From positions 186,001 to 250,000 of the forward strand of contig NZ_CP149928.1 of NCBI RefSeq assembly GCF_037949285.1: a stretch of DNA of 64,000 nt, read 5' to 3'. The notes under the pieces are model-generated. The model made no database searches. It was not told where the DNA came from and saw only the letters and a program-made list of their open reading frames with translations. Source of the stretch: Thioclava sp. GXIMD4216 (lineage in GTDB: Bacteria > Pseudomonadota > Alphaproteobacteria > Rhodobacterales > Rhodobacteraceae). A program made the translations under genes and the position numbers. Below are positions 7,342 through 16,598 of this stretch, piece after piece (positions within the stretch are counted from its first letter, which is position 1; each line of letters starts with the position of its first letter).

Positions 7342-9411
7342 ATGACTATTCTGTCTTTCACGGCACGCCGTAGCGTGACCGCCTTTTTGCTTTGTTCCAT
7401 TGCCCTGCCTGCCTTTGCGGAAACCGCAAAGAAGGACGCGACAACCGTCGATCTGGACACGATCTATGTCGAAGGGGCTGCGATGCAGACCGACGGCACC
7501 ACCGTCACTCTCGACAAGGAGGCCCTTGCCACGGCACCTGCGCTGGATGGCGGGGCGCTGATGTCCACCATTCCCGGCATCGAAGGGTCGCGTATGGGGG
7601 GGCACGGGATCGACATCATCTTGCGGGGCATGTCGAAGAACCAGATCAATATCATTGATGCGGGCTCGTTTACCTATGGCGGCTGCCCCAGCCGGATGGA
7701 CCCGCCTACCTCGATTGCCAGCTTTTACCGGGCGGACCGGATCGTGGTGGAAAAGGGCTATTCCAGTGTGACCAACGGGCCGGGAGCACCGGCAGGCACG
7801 GTGCGGCTGGAGCGCGACGCCCCCGAATTCGAGGCGGGCAAGAAGGTCTCGGGGTCGTTGACGGTTGGCGGGTCCAGCAATTCCGAGGCGAAAGAGATTT
7901 CGGGCACGCTGGCCTTCGATCTGGGGCACGGGTTCTATCTGGAAACCTCGGGCGAGTATAAGACGGCCAATGACTATAAGGACGGCAGCGGCAGGGATGT
8001 CCGCGCGGGCTATACCCAGAAAAGCACCGGCGTTACGCTGGGTTACAAGAACAATGGTGTGGATCTGGCGCTGGATGTCGAACATGACCGTGCCGAGGAT
8101 GTCGAATTTGCAGGCGCGGCGATGGACAGCCCGCTGTCAAAAACCGAAACGATCCGTCTGCGGGGCGGTGTCGACCTCAGCTACGGGCCGCTGACGCGGA
8201 TCGAAGGCTCGGTCTACCGGTCGGATGTCGATCACCGGATGGATAACTACTCGCTCCGCAGCCCCACAAATATGGCCATGCTGTCGCCCACCACTTCGGA
8301 TACGCATGGGGGGAAACTGGAAGGCAAGCTGGATTTCGGGCGCACCAAAGCGACGGTCGGCATCGACTACCAGTCCAATTCCCGCACGGCCTTGGGCTAT
8401 ATGGCGATGTCTTCGGCGATGATCGACCTGGACAGCCCCTATTCGCTGACATGGCCCGATGTCACCATCGCCCAGACCGGCCTTTATGTGCAGACCGAAA
8501 CCATGCTGAGCGCCAGCGACACGCTCAGGGCGGGGCTGCGCTATGATCACGTGCATGCCGATGTGGGCAAGGCCGATCAGTCGGTCAATGGCTATTCGCC
8601 CAACGACTATTACACCGAGGTGTATGGCACCAGCTATGATCATGCCCGCAGCGAGGACAATGTCGGCGGGCTCTTGCGGTACGAACACCAGTTCGATGCG
8701 CAGACCAAAGCCTTTATCGGCCTGTCGCGGGCGGTGCGCACGGCGGATGCGAATGAACGCGCGATGGCGCGCGGGTCGATGGGGGTTGCAAGCTATGTCG
8801 GCAATCCCGATATCGCGCCGGAAAAGCACAACCAGCTGGATATCGGTTTCCAGACCACGCGGGAGAACTGGTCGCTGAATGCGTCCGCTTTCTATGACCG
8901 TGTGGATGACTATATCCTGCAAGAGATCGTCACGACCTCGACAGGCAGCTCGCGCACCCAATATCGCAATGTCGGGGCGGACCTCTCGGGGGTCGAGGTC
9001 TTGGGAAGCTACAGCTATGGCGCATGGCTTTTTGCAGGGGATGCGACATGGACGCATGGCGAGAATACCAGCGATGACACGGCCTTGGCGCAGATCCCGC
9101 CGCTATCGGGCAGCCTGAGCGCGACATGGTCCGCCGATCTGTGGTCGGCAGGGGCGCGGGTGAACTGGGCCAGCCGCCAGAACCGGATCGACCCGTCGAT
9201 CGATCCGGGCAAAACCGCGGGCTGGGCGACGCTGGATCTGTTCGGCAGCTACCAGTTGCGCGATAATGTGCGCCTGATGGGCGGGGTGGATAACCTGTTG
9301 GACAAAACCTATGCCCGCCATCTCAACCGCAAAAGCGTGTTCGACACCACCGTTCCCCGCGTCAACGAGCCGGGCCGGACGGCGTATCTGTCGGTGCAGA
9401 TGACATTCTGA
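7342..9411 (+). CDS. TonB-dependent outer membrane receptor, copper receptor (OprC/NosA) type
   Basis: A 689-residue receptor with a signal peptide (to about residue 26, ending AFA), a plug domain and a 22-strand barrel ending in the usual aromatic residue (VQMTF). The plug holds the GGCPSRMDPPTS segment near residue 115, which is the hallmark of the OprC/NosA copper receptor family, where Cys and Met residues in this region are implicated in copper binding. The ATG at 7342 has GGAG 7 nt upstream. It follows a DUF2946 gene by 104 bp, and the two probably form a copper uptake unit. Energy comes from TonB-ExbBD, which is not encoded in the window. The metal assignment is by family and motif. 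Confidence 0.88.
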   Translation: MTILSFTARRSVTAFLLCSIALPAFAETAKKDATTVDLDTIYVEGAAMQTDGTTVTLDKEALATAPALDGGALMSTIPGIEGSRMGGHGIDIILRGMSKNQINIIDAGSFTYGGCPSRMDPPTSIASFYRADRIVVEKGYSSVTNGPGAPAGTVRLERDAPEFEAGKKVSGSLTVGGSSNSEAKEISGTLAFDLGHGFYLETSGEYKTANDYKDGSGRDVRAGYTQKSTGVTLGYKNNGVDLALDVEHDRAEDVEFAGAAMDSPLSKTETIRLRGGVDLSYGPLTRIEGSVYRSDVDHRMDNYSLRSPTNMAMLSPTTSDTHGGKLEGKLDFGRTKATVGIDYQSNSRTALGYMAMSSAMIDLDSPYSLTWPDVTIAQTGLYVQTETMLSASDTLRAGLRYDHVHADVGKADQSVNGYSPNDYYTEVYGTSYDHARSEDNVGGLLRYEHQFDAQTKAFIGLSRAVRTADANERAMARGSMGVASYVGNPDIAPEKHNQLDIGFQTTRENWSLNASAFYDRVDDYILQEIVTTSTGSSRTQYRNVGADLSGVEVLGSYSYGAWLFAGDATWTHGENTSDDTALAQIPPLSGSLSATWSADLWSAGARVNWASRQNRIDPSIDPGKTAGWATLDLFGSYQLRDNVRLMGGVDNLLDKTYARHLNRKSVFDTTVPRVNEPGRTAYLSVQMTF

Positions 9412-9602
9412 TCTGCAATCGCCTCCTGATGGGGCGTTTGTAAGGGCAGGCAGGGGGATGGGCCCACATCTCCCTGTCTTTGCCTTCGGGGGGCATCTCA
9501 AAGCGGTTCTTATGGGCGTGCGGCTTGGGGATTGGGTGACGTTTTGCAAGTGAAATGGTCGGGTTTCTATCCCTGACATTTACACTCAAGTATTTGTTTT
9601 TG

Positions 9603-9630
9603 TTGACTTTTATTTTTTGTGCCATATATT
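9603..9630 (+). promoter_or_regulatory. Strong sigma70-type promoter
   Basis: TTGACT (9603-9608) and TATATT (9625-9630) are separated by 16 bp within an unusually AT-rich stretch, 57 bp ahead of the ATG of the 62-residue Cys protein. The close match to the consensus stands out in this GC-rich genome. Confidence 0.6.
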
Positions 9631-9686
9631 TCCCCTATGCAAGGCCGCGTCCTGTCCGGACCGCCATAAAAAGGAGAGGAAATATC

Positions 9687-9875
9687 ATGAGCAAGTCCTG
9701 CGCCGATTGCGCCTTCTTCGAAGACCACAAAACCAATTCCGAAACCGTTGCAGCCGCCGATGATGCGGGTCTGTGCCGTTTCAACCCGCCGGTGTCGCAG
9801 CCGGAAGCCTCCTCGCATGGCCTCTGGCCGGTTGTGAAAACCGATGACTGGTGCGGCCATTTCGAGGAAGAATGA
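9687..9875 (+). CDS. Small four-cysteine protein, function unknown
   Basis: A 62-residue soluble protein beginning MSKSCADCAFFEDH, with Cys at positions 5, 8, about 32 (GLCRFNPP) and about 57 (DWCGHFE). The spacing of two CxxC-like halves and the WCGHFE ending suggest a metal-binding site for zinc or an iron-sulfur cluster. The ribosome binding site AAGGAGAGGA is excellent, a near-consensus promoter lies upstream, and a strong intrinsic terminator follows, so it forms a self-contained, probably abundant transcript. It sits between the copper receptor and the heme uptake genes. I do not recognise a named family, and no function can be assigned. Confidence 0.75.
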   Translation: MSKSCADCAFFEDHKTNSETVAAADDAGLCRFNPPVSQPEASSHGLWPVVKTDDWCGHFEEE

Positions 9876-9909
9876 TCCGCGTTCTTCTTTAAGGTATTGA
9901 AATGCCTAT

Positions 9910-9940
9910 AAAAGGCCTCCGTTCGCGGGGGCCTTTTTCG
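9910..9940 (+). terminator. Intrinsic terminator with TTCG loop
   Basis: AAAAGGCCTCCG-TTCG-CGGGGGCCTTTTT is a 12-bp stem (one T-G pair) capped by a stable tetraloop and followed by a T-rich run. It ends the transcript of the small four-cysteine gene. Confidence 0.85.
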
Positions 9941-10008
9941 TTTTCTCCGCCGCAAGGAAATCGTCTCTTGATTTTTCCGAGTATTTTTGTCAAGTTCTGC
10001 CCGCAACA

Positions 10009-10470
10009 ATGGAGTCACAGATCTTGTCACATATCCAAAGCACCCACCATTCGGATCAGACCCAAGCAGAGTTTCCGCAGGCCGAGTTGCTGCGATTGTT
10101 CCGGTTGCAGATGCAAAGTCTTGATAATCCGCCCAAAAATGGCTGGTTGCGGGGGTTGGCTTTTGCCCAGAAGATCTGGGGGCGTGGCAAGGGGGCCGAG
10201 GTGTTCGCCGATATGGCCGTGCTGATGGATCGGGTGCTGACGGCGCGCAAGTCACCGATGCGCTATGGCAATCCCGATTGCGACTGCTGCGCGCATAAGA
10301 TCAATCCGCTGGAGAATTATCTGCTGCGGGTGGTTGCGGCCCATTGGGAGGGCAAGCCCGCCAATGCCGAGCCGTTCGCGATTTTCCTGTCGGAAGCCAA
10401 TGCCCATGAGCAGATCGTGAAAACGGCGGCACGTCTGGCCGCTCTGCTGCCGAAACCTGCCGCCCTATAA
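10009..10470 (+). CDS. Hypothetical protein with CDCC motif
   Basis: A 153-residue soluble protein that I do not recognise. The N-terminal half is helical and basic (about residues 25-80). The middle contains NPDCDCCAHKINPLENYLL (about 89-107), with three closely spaced Cys and a His that could bind metal. The C-terminal third is helical, ending KTAARLAALLPKPAAL. It lies 180 bp upstream of hmuS and on the same strand, so it may be co-regulated with heme uptake, though the gap is large enough for a separate promoter. The ATG at 10009 lacks a clear ribosome binding site. Composition and codon use are like the neighbours, supporting a real gene. Confidence 0.6.
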   Translation: MESQILSHIQSTHHSDQTQAEFPQAELLRLFRLQMQSLDNPPKNGWLRGLAFAQKIWGRGKGAEVFADMAVLMDRVLTARKSPMRYGNPDCDCCAHKINPLENYLLRVVAAHWEGKPANAEPFAIFLSEANAHEQIVKTAARLAALLPKPAAL

Positions 10471-10649
10471 GGCAGACCGGCTTGGCGCGCAGAGGCCGTC
10501 TTTTCTGTATGCGCTTTATTTCGCCTTGGGGGGCGCCCCTGATGGGGCATGGGAATTTTTCCCCATGTCCGGCGCCTGATCCCGTCCTTTTCCAGATGAA
10601 ACCGCCAGCATATTGATTGCGAGCCCGATATTTTCACATGAGGGATATC

Positions 10650-11711
10650 ATGCGAACGGTGCAGAGTATTCGGGACTTCCGCAAGGCGTCGGGCAAACGG
10701 CAACGGGATATGGCGGCAGAGCTTGGCCTGTCCGAGGCCGCTTTCGTGGCCGCCCATATCGGGGCGGCGCTGGATGTGCCGGGGGATTATGCGGCCTCTC
10801 CCATCACGGCCCATCCCGACGAGGTCATGCCGCTTCTGCCCGATCTGGGCGAGGTCATGACGCTGACACGCAACGGGTCTTGCGTGCATGAACGCGTCGG
10901 GCGCTTTGGCACCTATAAGGCGGGGCCTCATGCCGCGATGGTTCTGGGCCGCGAGATCGACACGCGGATCTTTCCCAAATACTGGGCTTATGGCTTTGCC
11001 GTGACCGAGCTTCGTCCCGAAGGTCCGCGCCGCTCTTTGCAGTTCTATGATCTCTATGGCGAGGCGCTACAGAAGATCTACCTCTTGGCACAATCGCAGC
11101 TTGCGGCATGGCAGCCGCTGGTTGACCGGCTGCGCCTGCCCGACCCCGCCACCGAGCTGGCACCGCTGCCGCTGCCCGCCCCCGAAGGCCCCAAGGGCGA
11201 TCCGGCCAAGCGGCCCGCGCTGATTGCGGGCTGGCAGGAGATGACCGACACCCATCAGTTCAACCGGCTCACCCACAGGTTGGGCATGAACCGTCTGGGG
11301 GCCTATCGTATGGCTGGCCATCCCTTCGTGCGCGCGGTGGATCCGGCATCGGTCGGCGGCTGGTTGCGGGATCTGTCGATGACGGGCCAGAAGGTGATCT
11401 TTTTCGTCGGCAACCGTGGGCATATCCAGATTCATTGGGGCGCAATCCGCAATGTCCGCCCGCTGGGACCGTGGCTGAATGTGCTGGATGAAAGGTTCAA
11501 CCTGCATCTGCGCGGCGATCATATTGCGGAATGCTATGTGGTCGAAAAGCCGACCCGTCGCGGTCTGGCGGTGTCGCTGGAGGCTTTCGATGCGGCGGGC
11601 GAGCTGATCTTCCAGTGCTTTGGCGAGCGCGAGAGTGACAGCGACGATCTGGCGCAATGGCATCATCTGCTGGATGCGCTGCCCTCCTGTTCCGCCGAGG
11701 CCGCAGAATGA
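10650..11711 (+). CDS. hmuS: Hemin-degrading/heme-trafficking protein HmuS
   Basis: A 353-residue cytoplasmic protein of the HmuS/HemS/ChuS family, which accepts heme after import and passes it to or performs its breakdown. It consists of two structural repeats; the first has TVQSIRDFRKASG and YKAGPHAAMVLGREIDTRIFPKYWAYGFA, and the second repeats the pattern with HRLGMNRLGAYRMAG and VGNRGHIQIHWGAIRNVRPLGPW. The start at 10650 is preferred because GAGGG lies 5 nt upstream; an ATG at 10638 is also in frame. The stop overlaps the hmuT start by 4 nt, so the gene leads a tightly coupled hmuSTUV operon. Confidence 0.93.
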   Translation: MRTVQSIRDFRKASGKRQRDMAAELGLSEAAFVAAHIGAALDVPGDYAASPITAHPDEVMPLLPDLGEVMTLTRNGSCVHERVGRFGTYKAGPHAAMVLGREIDTRIFPKYWAYGFAVTELRPEGPRRSLQFYDLYGEALQKIYLLAQSQLAAWQPLVDRLRLPDPATELAPLPLPAPEGPKGDPAKRPALIAGWQEMTDTHQFNRLTHRLGMNRLGAYRMAGHPFVRAVDPASVGGWLRDLSMTGQKVIFFVGNRGHIQIHWGAIRNVRPLGPWLNVLDERFNLHLRGDHIAECYVVEKPTRRGLAVSLEAFDAAGELIFQCFGERESDSDDLAQWHHLLDALPSCSAEAAE

Positions 11712-12577
11712 GCCGGAAGCTACGGGCCGCCGTTCTCGCCTTGGTCAGCGTCGCCTTGGTCTGTGTCAGGGCGGCTCAGGCGCAAGAGCCCGCACGTATT
11801 CTGCCGGTGGGCGATGCGGCGACAGAATTTGTCTTCGCGCTGGGGGCGGGGGATCAGGTGGTGGCGCGTGACAGCACATCGCGTTTCCCGCCCGAGGTGC
11901 TGTCTTTGCCCGATATCGGCTATATGCGCCAGCTTTCGCCCGAGGGCGTGCTGTCGGTGACGCCCGATCTGATCCTCTTGCAGGCGGGGGCGGGACCGCC
12001 GGAAACGCTGCAGCAGTTGCGCGCCACCGGCCTGCCGCTTGTGACGCTGGAAGGCGGGTTCGATCCGGCACAGGTGCTGGACAATATCCGTCTGATCGGG
12101 GCGGCGCTGGGGCGTGCGCCACAGGCCGACGCATTGGCCCGTTCGCAGCAGGCGGTCTTTGCACAGCTGGCCGATATGGTGGCCCAAGGCCCGCATCCGC
12201 GGGTGATGTTCGTGCTGTCCGATCAGGCCGGACGGCTGAATGTGGCAGGGGCCGGCACCGGCGCCGACGGGATCCTGCGCCTTGCGGGTGCGGAGAACGT
12301 GATGGCGGACGCTTATACGGGCTATCGCCTTGTGTCGGACGAGGCGATCCTGCAGGCCGCCCCCGATATCGTCGTGATGCTTGATCATACCGGCCGCCCC
12401 GAGATGGACGCCCCTGCGGCCGATCTCTGGCGCAATGCGGCCTTGGCGGGCACACCGGCAGGGCAGCGGCAGGCCTTGGTGCGGATCGCGCCTGCGGCCT
12501 TGGCCTTCGGGCCGCGCACCGCCGAGATGGCCGCGCATTTGCGGCACGACCTTCTGGCCGCGGCTGCACCGCAATGA
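11708..12577 (+). CDS. hmuT: Periplasmic heme-binding protein HmuT
   Basis: A 289-residue ABC transporter substrate-binding protein of the helical-backbone metal/heme class. A signal peptide ends at about residue 25 (RAAQAQ). The first lobe holds LPVGDAATEFVFALGAGDQVVARDSTSRFP and the hallmark PDIGYMRQLSPEGVLS, where the Tyr is in the position that binds heme iron in HmuT/ShuT. It collects heme from the outer membrane receptor and delivers it to HmuUV. The start codon overlaps the hmuS stop (ATGA), and the stop overlaps the hmuU start in the same way. Confidence 0.93.
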   Translation: MSRKLRAAVLALVSVALVCVRAAQAQEPARILPVGDAATEFVFALGAGDQVVARDSTSRFPPEVLSLPDIGYMRQLSPEGVLSVTPDLILLQAGAGPPETLQQLRATGLPLVTLEGGFDPAQVLDNIRLIGAALGRAPQADALARSQQAVFAQLADMVAQGPHPRVMFVLSDQAGRLNVAGAGTGADGILRLAGAENVMADAYTGYRLVSDEAILQAAPDIVVMLDHTGRPEMDAPAADLWRNAALAGTPAGQRQALVRIAPAALAFGPRTAEMAAHLRHDLLAAAAPQ

Positions 12578-13677
12578 TCCTGCGCTGTGGCTTCGGGGCC
12601 GTTTCGGGCCGGTGGCGCATGGCTGCGCCGCGCCCTGCGGGGGACCGGCATCTCCGTGCCCGTCTGCTCGGGCTGGGATTATGCGCGACCCTGATCGGGG
12701 TGATGGCGCTGTCGCTGCATCTGGGGGCGGCAGGGGCCAGCGATGTGCTGGGCGTTCTCGCCGCCAAGGCAGGGCTGGGTGTGGCCGATCCCCGCGACAG
12801 TCTGATCATCTGGAACATCCGCCTGCCGCGCATGGTGACGGCGGCGCTTGTGGGGGCGGCGTTGGCGGTGTCGGGCACCGTGATGCAGGGTCTTTTCCGC
12901 AACCCTCTGGCCGATCCGGGGCTGGTCGGGGTTTCTGCGGGGGCCGGGCTCGGGGCGGTGGCGGCCATTGTGCTGGGCGGGCTGCTGCCGGTTGCGCTGC
13001 TCGGGCCTGCAAGCGCGGGGCTGACCCCTGTGGCGGCCTTTCTGGGCGGCTGGCTGTCGACCTTCGTGCTGTATCGGATTGCCACACAGGGCGGGCGGAC
13101 CTCGGTCGCGACCCTGCTGCTGGCGGGCATCGCGCTTGGCGCGTTGACGGGGGCGCTGACCGGAGTGCTGGTGTATCGCGCCAGCGACAGCCAGCTGCGC
13201 GATCTGACCTTCTGGAATATGGGATCGGTGGCGGGGGCCAGCTGGGCCAAGCTGGTGGTGGCCGCGCCGGTGATCTTGGCGGGGCTCTGTCTGGCCCCCG
13301 CTCTGGCGCGCGGGCTGGATGCGGTGTCTTTGGGCGAGGCGGTGGCCGTGCATCTGGGGGTTGATCCCCAGCGGCTGAAGCGGCGGGCCATCGTGCTGGT
13401 GGCGGCCACGGTGGGGGCCTCTGTTGCGCTGACCGGCGGGATCGGCTTTGTCGGGATTGTGGTGCCGCATTTGCTGCGGCTGGTTCAGGGGCCTGCACAC
13501 CGGTTTCTGCTGCCCAATGCCGCCCTGCTGGGCGCGATCACCCTTTTGCTTGCCGATTGCCTGAGCCGCGTGGTGATCGCACCGGCGGAATTGCCGATCG
13601 GGATTGTGACAGCCGCCTTGGGCGGACCGTTTTTCCTGTGGATCCTGCTGCGCAATCGCGCCTTGGTGGATGTCTGA
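12574..13677 (+). CDS. hmuU: Heme ABC transporter permease HmuU
   Basis: A 367-residue FecCD-type permease with about ten membrane helices starting near residue 28. It has the family signature regions RLPRMVTAALVGAALAVSG and QGLFRNPLADPGLVGVSAGAGLGA (about residues 84-130) and the coupling loop near GFVGIVVPHLLRLV (about 292-305). It forms the heme channel in the inner membrane as a dimer with HmuV. An Arg-rich N-terminal stretch of about 27 residues precedes the first helix. Translation is coupled to hmuT through an ATGA overlap, and hmuV begins 2 nt after its stop. Confidence 0.93.
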   Translation: MILRCGFGAVSGRWRMAAPRPAGDRHLRARLLGLGLCATLIGVMALSLHLGAAGASDVLGVLAAKAGLGVADPRDSLIIWNIRLPRMVTAALVGAALAVSGTVMQGLFRNPLADPGLVGVSAGAGLGAVAAIVLGGLLPVALLGPASAGLTPVAAFLGGWLSTFVLYRIATQGGRTSVATLLLAGIALGALTGALTGVLVYRASDSQLRDLTFWNMGSVAGASWAKLVVAAPVILAGLCLAPALARGLDAVSLGEAVAVHLGVDPQRLKRRAIVLVAATVGASVALTGGIGFVGIVVPHLLRLVQGPAHRFLLPNAALLGAITLLLADCLSRVVIAPAELPIGIVTAALGGPFFLWILLRNRALVDV

Positions 13678-13679
13678 TC

Positions 13680-14492
13680 ATGCTGGTGGCAGAAACGGTT
13701 TCGGTGCAATTCGGCAGGCGGCAGGTGCTTGAGAGGGTCAGTTTTCAGGCCCGACCTGCTGCGGTGACGGCCATTGTCGGCCCGAACGGGTCAGGCAAGA
13801 CGACCCTCTTGCGCTGTCTCGCGGGGGAGCTGTCCCATCAGGGGCAGGTGTATCTGAATGGCAGGGCGCTTTCTGCCCTGCGCCCCGCCGAGCAGGCAAG
13901 CTGGCGGGCGGTGCTGCCGCAATCGGGGCAGGTGGCTTTTCCCTTTACCGTGTTCGAGCTGGTCCGGTTGGGGCTGGGCGCGGGGCTGAGCCGCCATATC
14001 GCCGAACAGGGGGCAGAGGGGACCGGCCCTTTGGGGATCGTCGAGGCGGCGATCCGGCGCGTGGGGCTGGCGGGCTATGGCGGGCGGCTGGTGCAGGAAC
14101 TGTCGGGGGGCGAACGCCAGCGGGCACAGCTGGCGCGCGTTCTGGCGCAGATCTGGCACCCTATGCATGAGGGACAGCCGCGCTGGCTCCTGCTGGATGA
14201 ACCGGTCTCGGCGCTCGATATCGGCCATCAGCTTTCCATCATGCAGATCGCGCGCGACTTTGCCGATGCAGGCGGCGGTGTGGTGGCGGTGATGCATGAC
14301 CTCAATCTGACATCGATGTTTGCCGACCAGATCGCCTTGATGTCGCAGGGCCGGATTTACCGGCAGGGGCCGCCGCAGGCGGTGCTGACCGATGGGGATC
14401 TCAGTGCTTGCTACGGCTGCCCGTTGCGCATCAATACCGCGCCGCAGGACGGACGGCCCTGGTTGTTGCCGCAAACCGCACGGGACCGCTAA
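13680..14492 (+). CDS. hmuV: Heme ABC transporter ATPase HmuV
   Basis: A 270-residue ABC ATPase that powers heme import through HmuU. The Walker A motif GPNGSGKTT is at residues 34-42, the Q-loop is near residue 81 (LPQSG), the signature LSGGERQR at 141-148, Walker B WLLLDEP at 169-175, and the H-loop His near 206 (VMHDLN). The insertion REVLAQIWHPMHEG-like segment between signature and Walker B is typical of HmuV proteins. The start at 13680 lies 2 nt beyond the hmuU stop, so translation is probably coupled. The next gene, a TonB receptor, begins 90 bp downstream. Confidence 0.95.
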   Translation: MLVAETVSVQFGRRQVLERVSFQARPAAVTAIVGPNGSGKTTLLRCLAGELSHQGQVYLNGRALSALRPAEQASWRAVLPQSGQVAFPFTVFELVRLGLGAGLSRHIAEQGAEGTGPLGIVEAAIRRVGLAGYGGRLVQELSGGERQRAQLARVLAQIWHPMHEGQPRWLLLDEPVSALDIGHQLSIMQIARDFADAGGGVVAVMHDLNLTSMFADQIALMSQGRIYRQGPPQAVLTDGDLSACYGCPLRINTAPQDGRPWLLPQTARDR

Positions 14493-14582
14493 CGCCGTCC
14501 CCCGATGATCCTGAAGGCCAGCCATCGCCAGCCGAAACAGCAATACCGCCGCAGAAAAGGCGGACCCTATGGAGAGACAGAT

Positions 14583-16598
14583 ATGGCCTGTTCGACACAG
14601 CCTTGGCACAGAAGCACCGCTTTGGGGCTGATAATGATGGTGGCATTCGCGCCGCAGGCAATGGCGCAGGAGGACGACCCCGTTCTGCTGGAGACGATCC
14701 GCGTCGAGGATATGTCGCAGGCGCCCGCGGGCGCACCGGCGACCGAGCGTGTCACCGCACAGGACATGGCGCACCGTCAGGTCCAGTCGGTGGCCGAGGC
14801 GGTGGCATCGGTGCCCGGCGTGTCGGTCACGCGCGAGAACGATCTGCTGACCTCCAATATCTCGATCCGCAATTTCGGCGGGAATGCCGCCATGCCCAGT
14901 TCGCAGCAGGTGGTCTATGCGCTGGACGGCATCTCGATTGCGGGCAGCTCGATCTATCGCAATTCCAGCGGACAGGCGGTCGATCCGGCCCTGCTGAAAT
15001 CGGTTTCCGTGCTCAAGGGGCCACTGGCCTCGCTGGAATACGGCTCGGGGATCGTGGGGGGCACCATCGCGATGGAGACGATCAATGGCCGTGACCTGAC
15101 CGGTGCGGAAGGCGGGTTCCGCTATCGTCAGGTGCTGGGGGCCAGCTCCAATGGCGAGGGGTGGAAAACGGCGTCCACGCTGGCATGGGCCCCCAATGAA
15201 AGCGTCGATTTTCTGGCAAGCTATGCCCGCAGCGCCAAGGATAACAGCAAGGATGGCAAGGGCGAGGAGATCGATCTGGGGGCCTATAACGTGCCCTCCT
15301 ATCTGCTGAAGGGGCGCTACCGCTTCGGGGCCGCAAATGAGCAGGCGCTGACCTTTACCTATGACAGGTCCGAAAGCGTGCAGCAGAATGTGCCCTTTGC
15401 CACCTCGTCCGAGATTGCGGCCTTCGGCAATGTCAACCGGACCCGCGATGGCCATGTGGCCTCGGTCGCCTATAGCTACCAGCCGGAGGCCAATCCGCTG
15501 GTGGATTTCAAGCTGAGCTATTCCCAGTCGCGGCAGGAGTTCGACATTGAGGGGCTGGGCGGGGCGTCCCTTGCCTTTTCGGGCAGCTATACGGTCGATA
15601 CCGATACGCTGCAGGCAACCAATACCGCGCAATTCTCCACCGGCGCGATCCAGCATAGGCTGCGGGGCGGCGTGGCGCTGATCCGGCAGGAACATGACGG
15701 GATCATGCGCGGCGTCGCGGGCGAGGGCACCTCGCGCCGCACCGCCCTTTTTGCTATTGACGAGATGGATTTCGGGCGTGATCTGACGGTGTCGCTGGGC
15801 GGGCGGATCGAGCATCAGCGGCTGAGCGATCTGTCCTCCAATACCGGTGCCGCGCTGGCGGATATGTCAAGCACCGCGCGCAGTCTGGGGGCGGGGTTCG
15901 AGAAAGGGCTTGGCCATGATCTGCGCCTCTATGGCTCTTTCACCTATTCGGAAGCCTTGGCCCTTCCCGAATATGCGGGCCGCCAATGGGCGGATGGCAC
16001 CTATTGGGGGGAGACGGTGTCCAAGAGCCGTTCGTGGGAGATTGGCGTAAAGCAGCAGTCAACCAACGCGCTGCAGCAGGGCGACCAGATGACGGCGTCC
16101 ATCGGGCTTTACCGGACTGATATCGATGACAATAATGCCTATCCCAGCACGACCTATCAAGACCTGCGCAGCGCGGGTCTGGAAGCGGCGCTGCAATACC
16201 GGCTGGCAAACGGGGTCTATGCGCAGGCCAGCCTGACCACCAGTTTCTACAATGACTACAGCAATGACAGCCTGTCGGCATATAGCGCGTATAACTATGC
16301 GCTGACCGATCAGGCGCGGCTGACCTTGGGCCGTCAGTTCGCCTCTGGCTGGGATCTGAGCTGGACCCTGCGGGCAGGGCGGGCACAGACGATTGACGGT
16401 GTCGAACAGGCAGGCTGGGGCGTGAACGATCTGGCCGTGGGTTATACGGTTGCGCAGGGCCGTCTGGAGGGGCTGCGGGTCGATTTCGCGGTCGATAACA
16501 TCTTCGACAAGCAGTATATCCGCCAATATACCACCAGCAGTGCCTCCTATCCCGAAGCGGGGCGCGATGTCCGTCTGACGCTGTCGAAAACCTTCTGA
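14583..16598 (+). CDS. TonB-dependent outer membrane receptor, probably for heme
   Basis: A 671-residue receptor with a signal peptide (to about residue 24, ending AMA), a plug with VTAQDMAHRQVQSVAEAVASVPGVS and the VLKGPLASLEYGSGIVGGTI segment, and a barrel ending in an aromatic residue (LSKTF). Its position directly after hmuSTUV and on the same strand makes it the likely heme receptor of the operon; in many relatives the receptor gene instead comes first or is divergent. The classic FRAP and NPNL boxes of heme receptors are not intact: the equivalent region reads FTYSEALALPEYAG. The ligand is therefore assigned mainly by context. GGAG lies about 9 nt before the ATG. Confidence 0.8.
   Translation: MACSTQPWHRSTALGLIMMVAFAPQAMAQEDDPVLLETIRVEDMSQAPAGAPATERVTAQDMAHRQVQSVAEAVASVPGVSVTRENDLLTSNISIRNFGGNAAMPSSQQVVYALDGISIAGSSIYRNSSGQAVDPALLKSVSVLKGPLASLEYGSGIVGGTIAMETINGRDLTGAEGGFRYRQVLGASSNGEGWKTASTLAWAPNESVDFLASYARSAKDNSKDGKGEEIDLGAYNVPSYLLKGRYRFGAANEQALTFTYDRSESVQQNVPFATSSEIAAFGNVNRTRDGHVASVAYSYQPEANPLVDFKLSYSQSRQEFDIEGLGGASLAFSGSYTVDTDTLQATNTAQFSTGAIQHRLRGGVALIRQEHDGIMRGVAGEGTSRRTALFAIDEMDFGRDLTVSLGGRIEHQRLSDLSSNTGAALADMSSTARSLGAGFEKGLGHDLRLYGSFTYSEALALPEYAGRQWADGTYWGETVSKSRSWEIGVKQQSTNALQQGDQMTASIGLYRTDIDDNNAYPSTTYQDLRSAGLEAALQYRLANGVYAQASLTTSFYNDYSNDSLSAYSAYNYALTDQARLTLGRQFASGWDLSWTLRAGRAQTIDGVEQAGWGVNDLAVGYTVAQGRLEGLRVDFAVDNIFDKQYIRQYTTSSASYPEAGRDVRLTLSKTF

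Noticed and set aside
13791..15815. A 674-codon open frame opposite hmuV and the TonB receptor
   Set aside because: It is antisense to genes with intact family motifs; its translation is low-complexity His/Arg/Gln-rich sequence with no family features.
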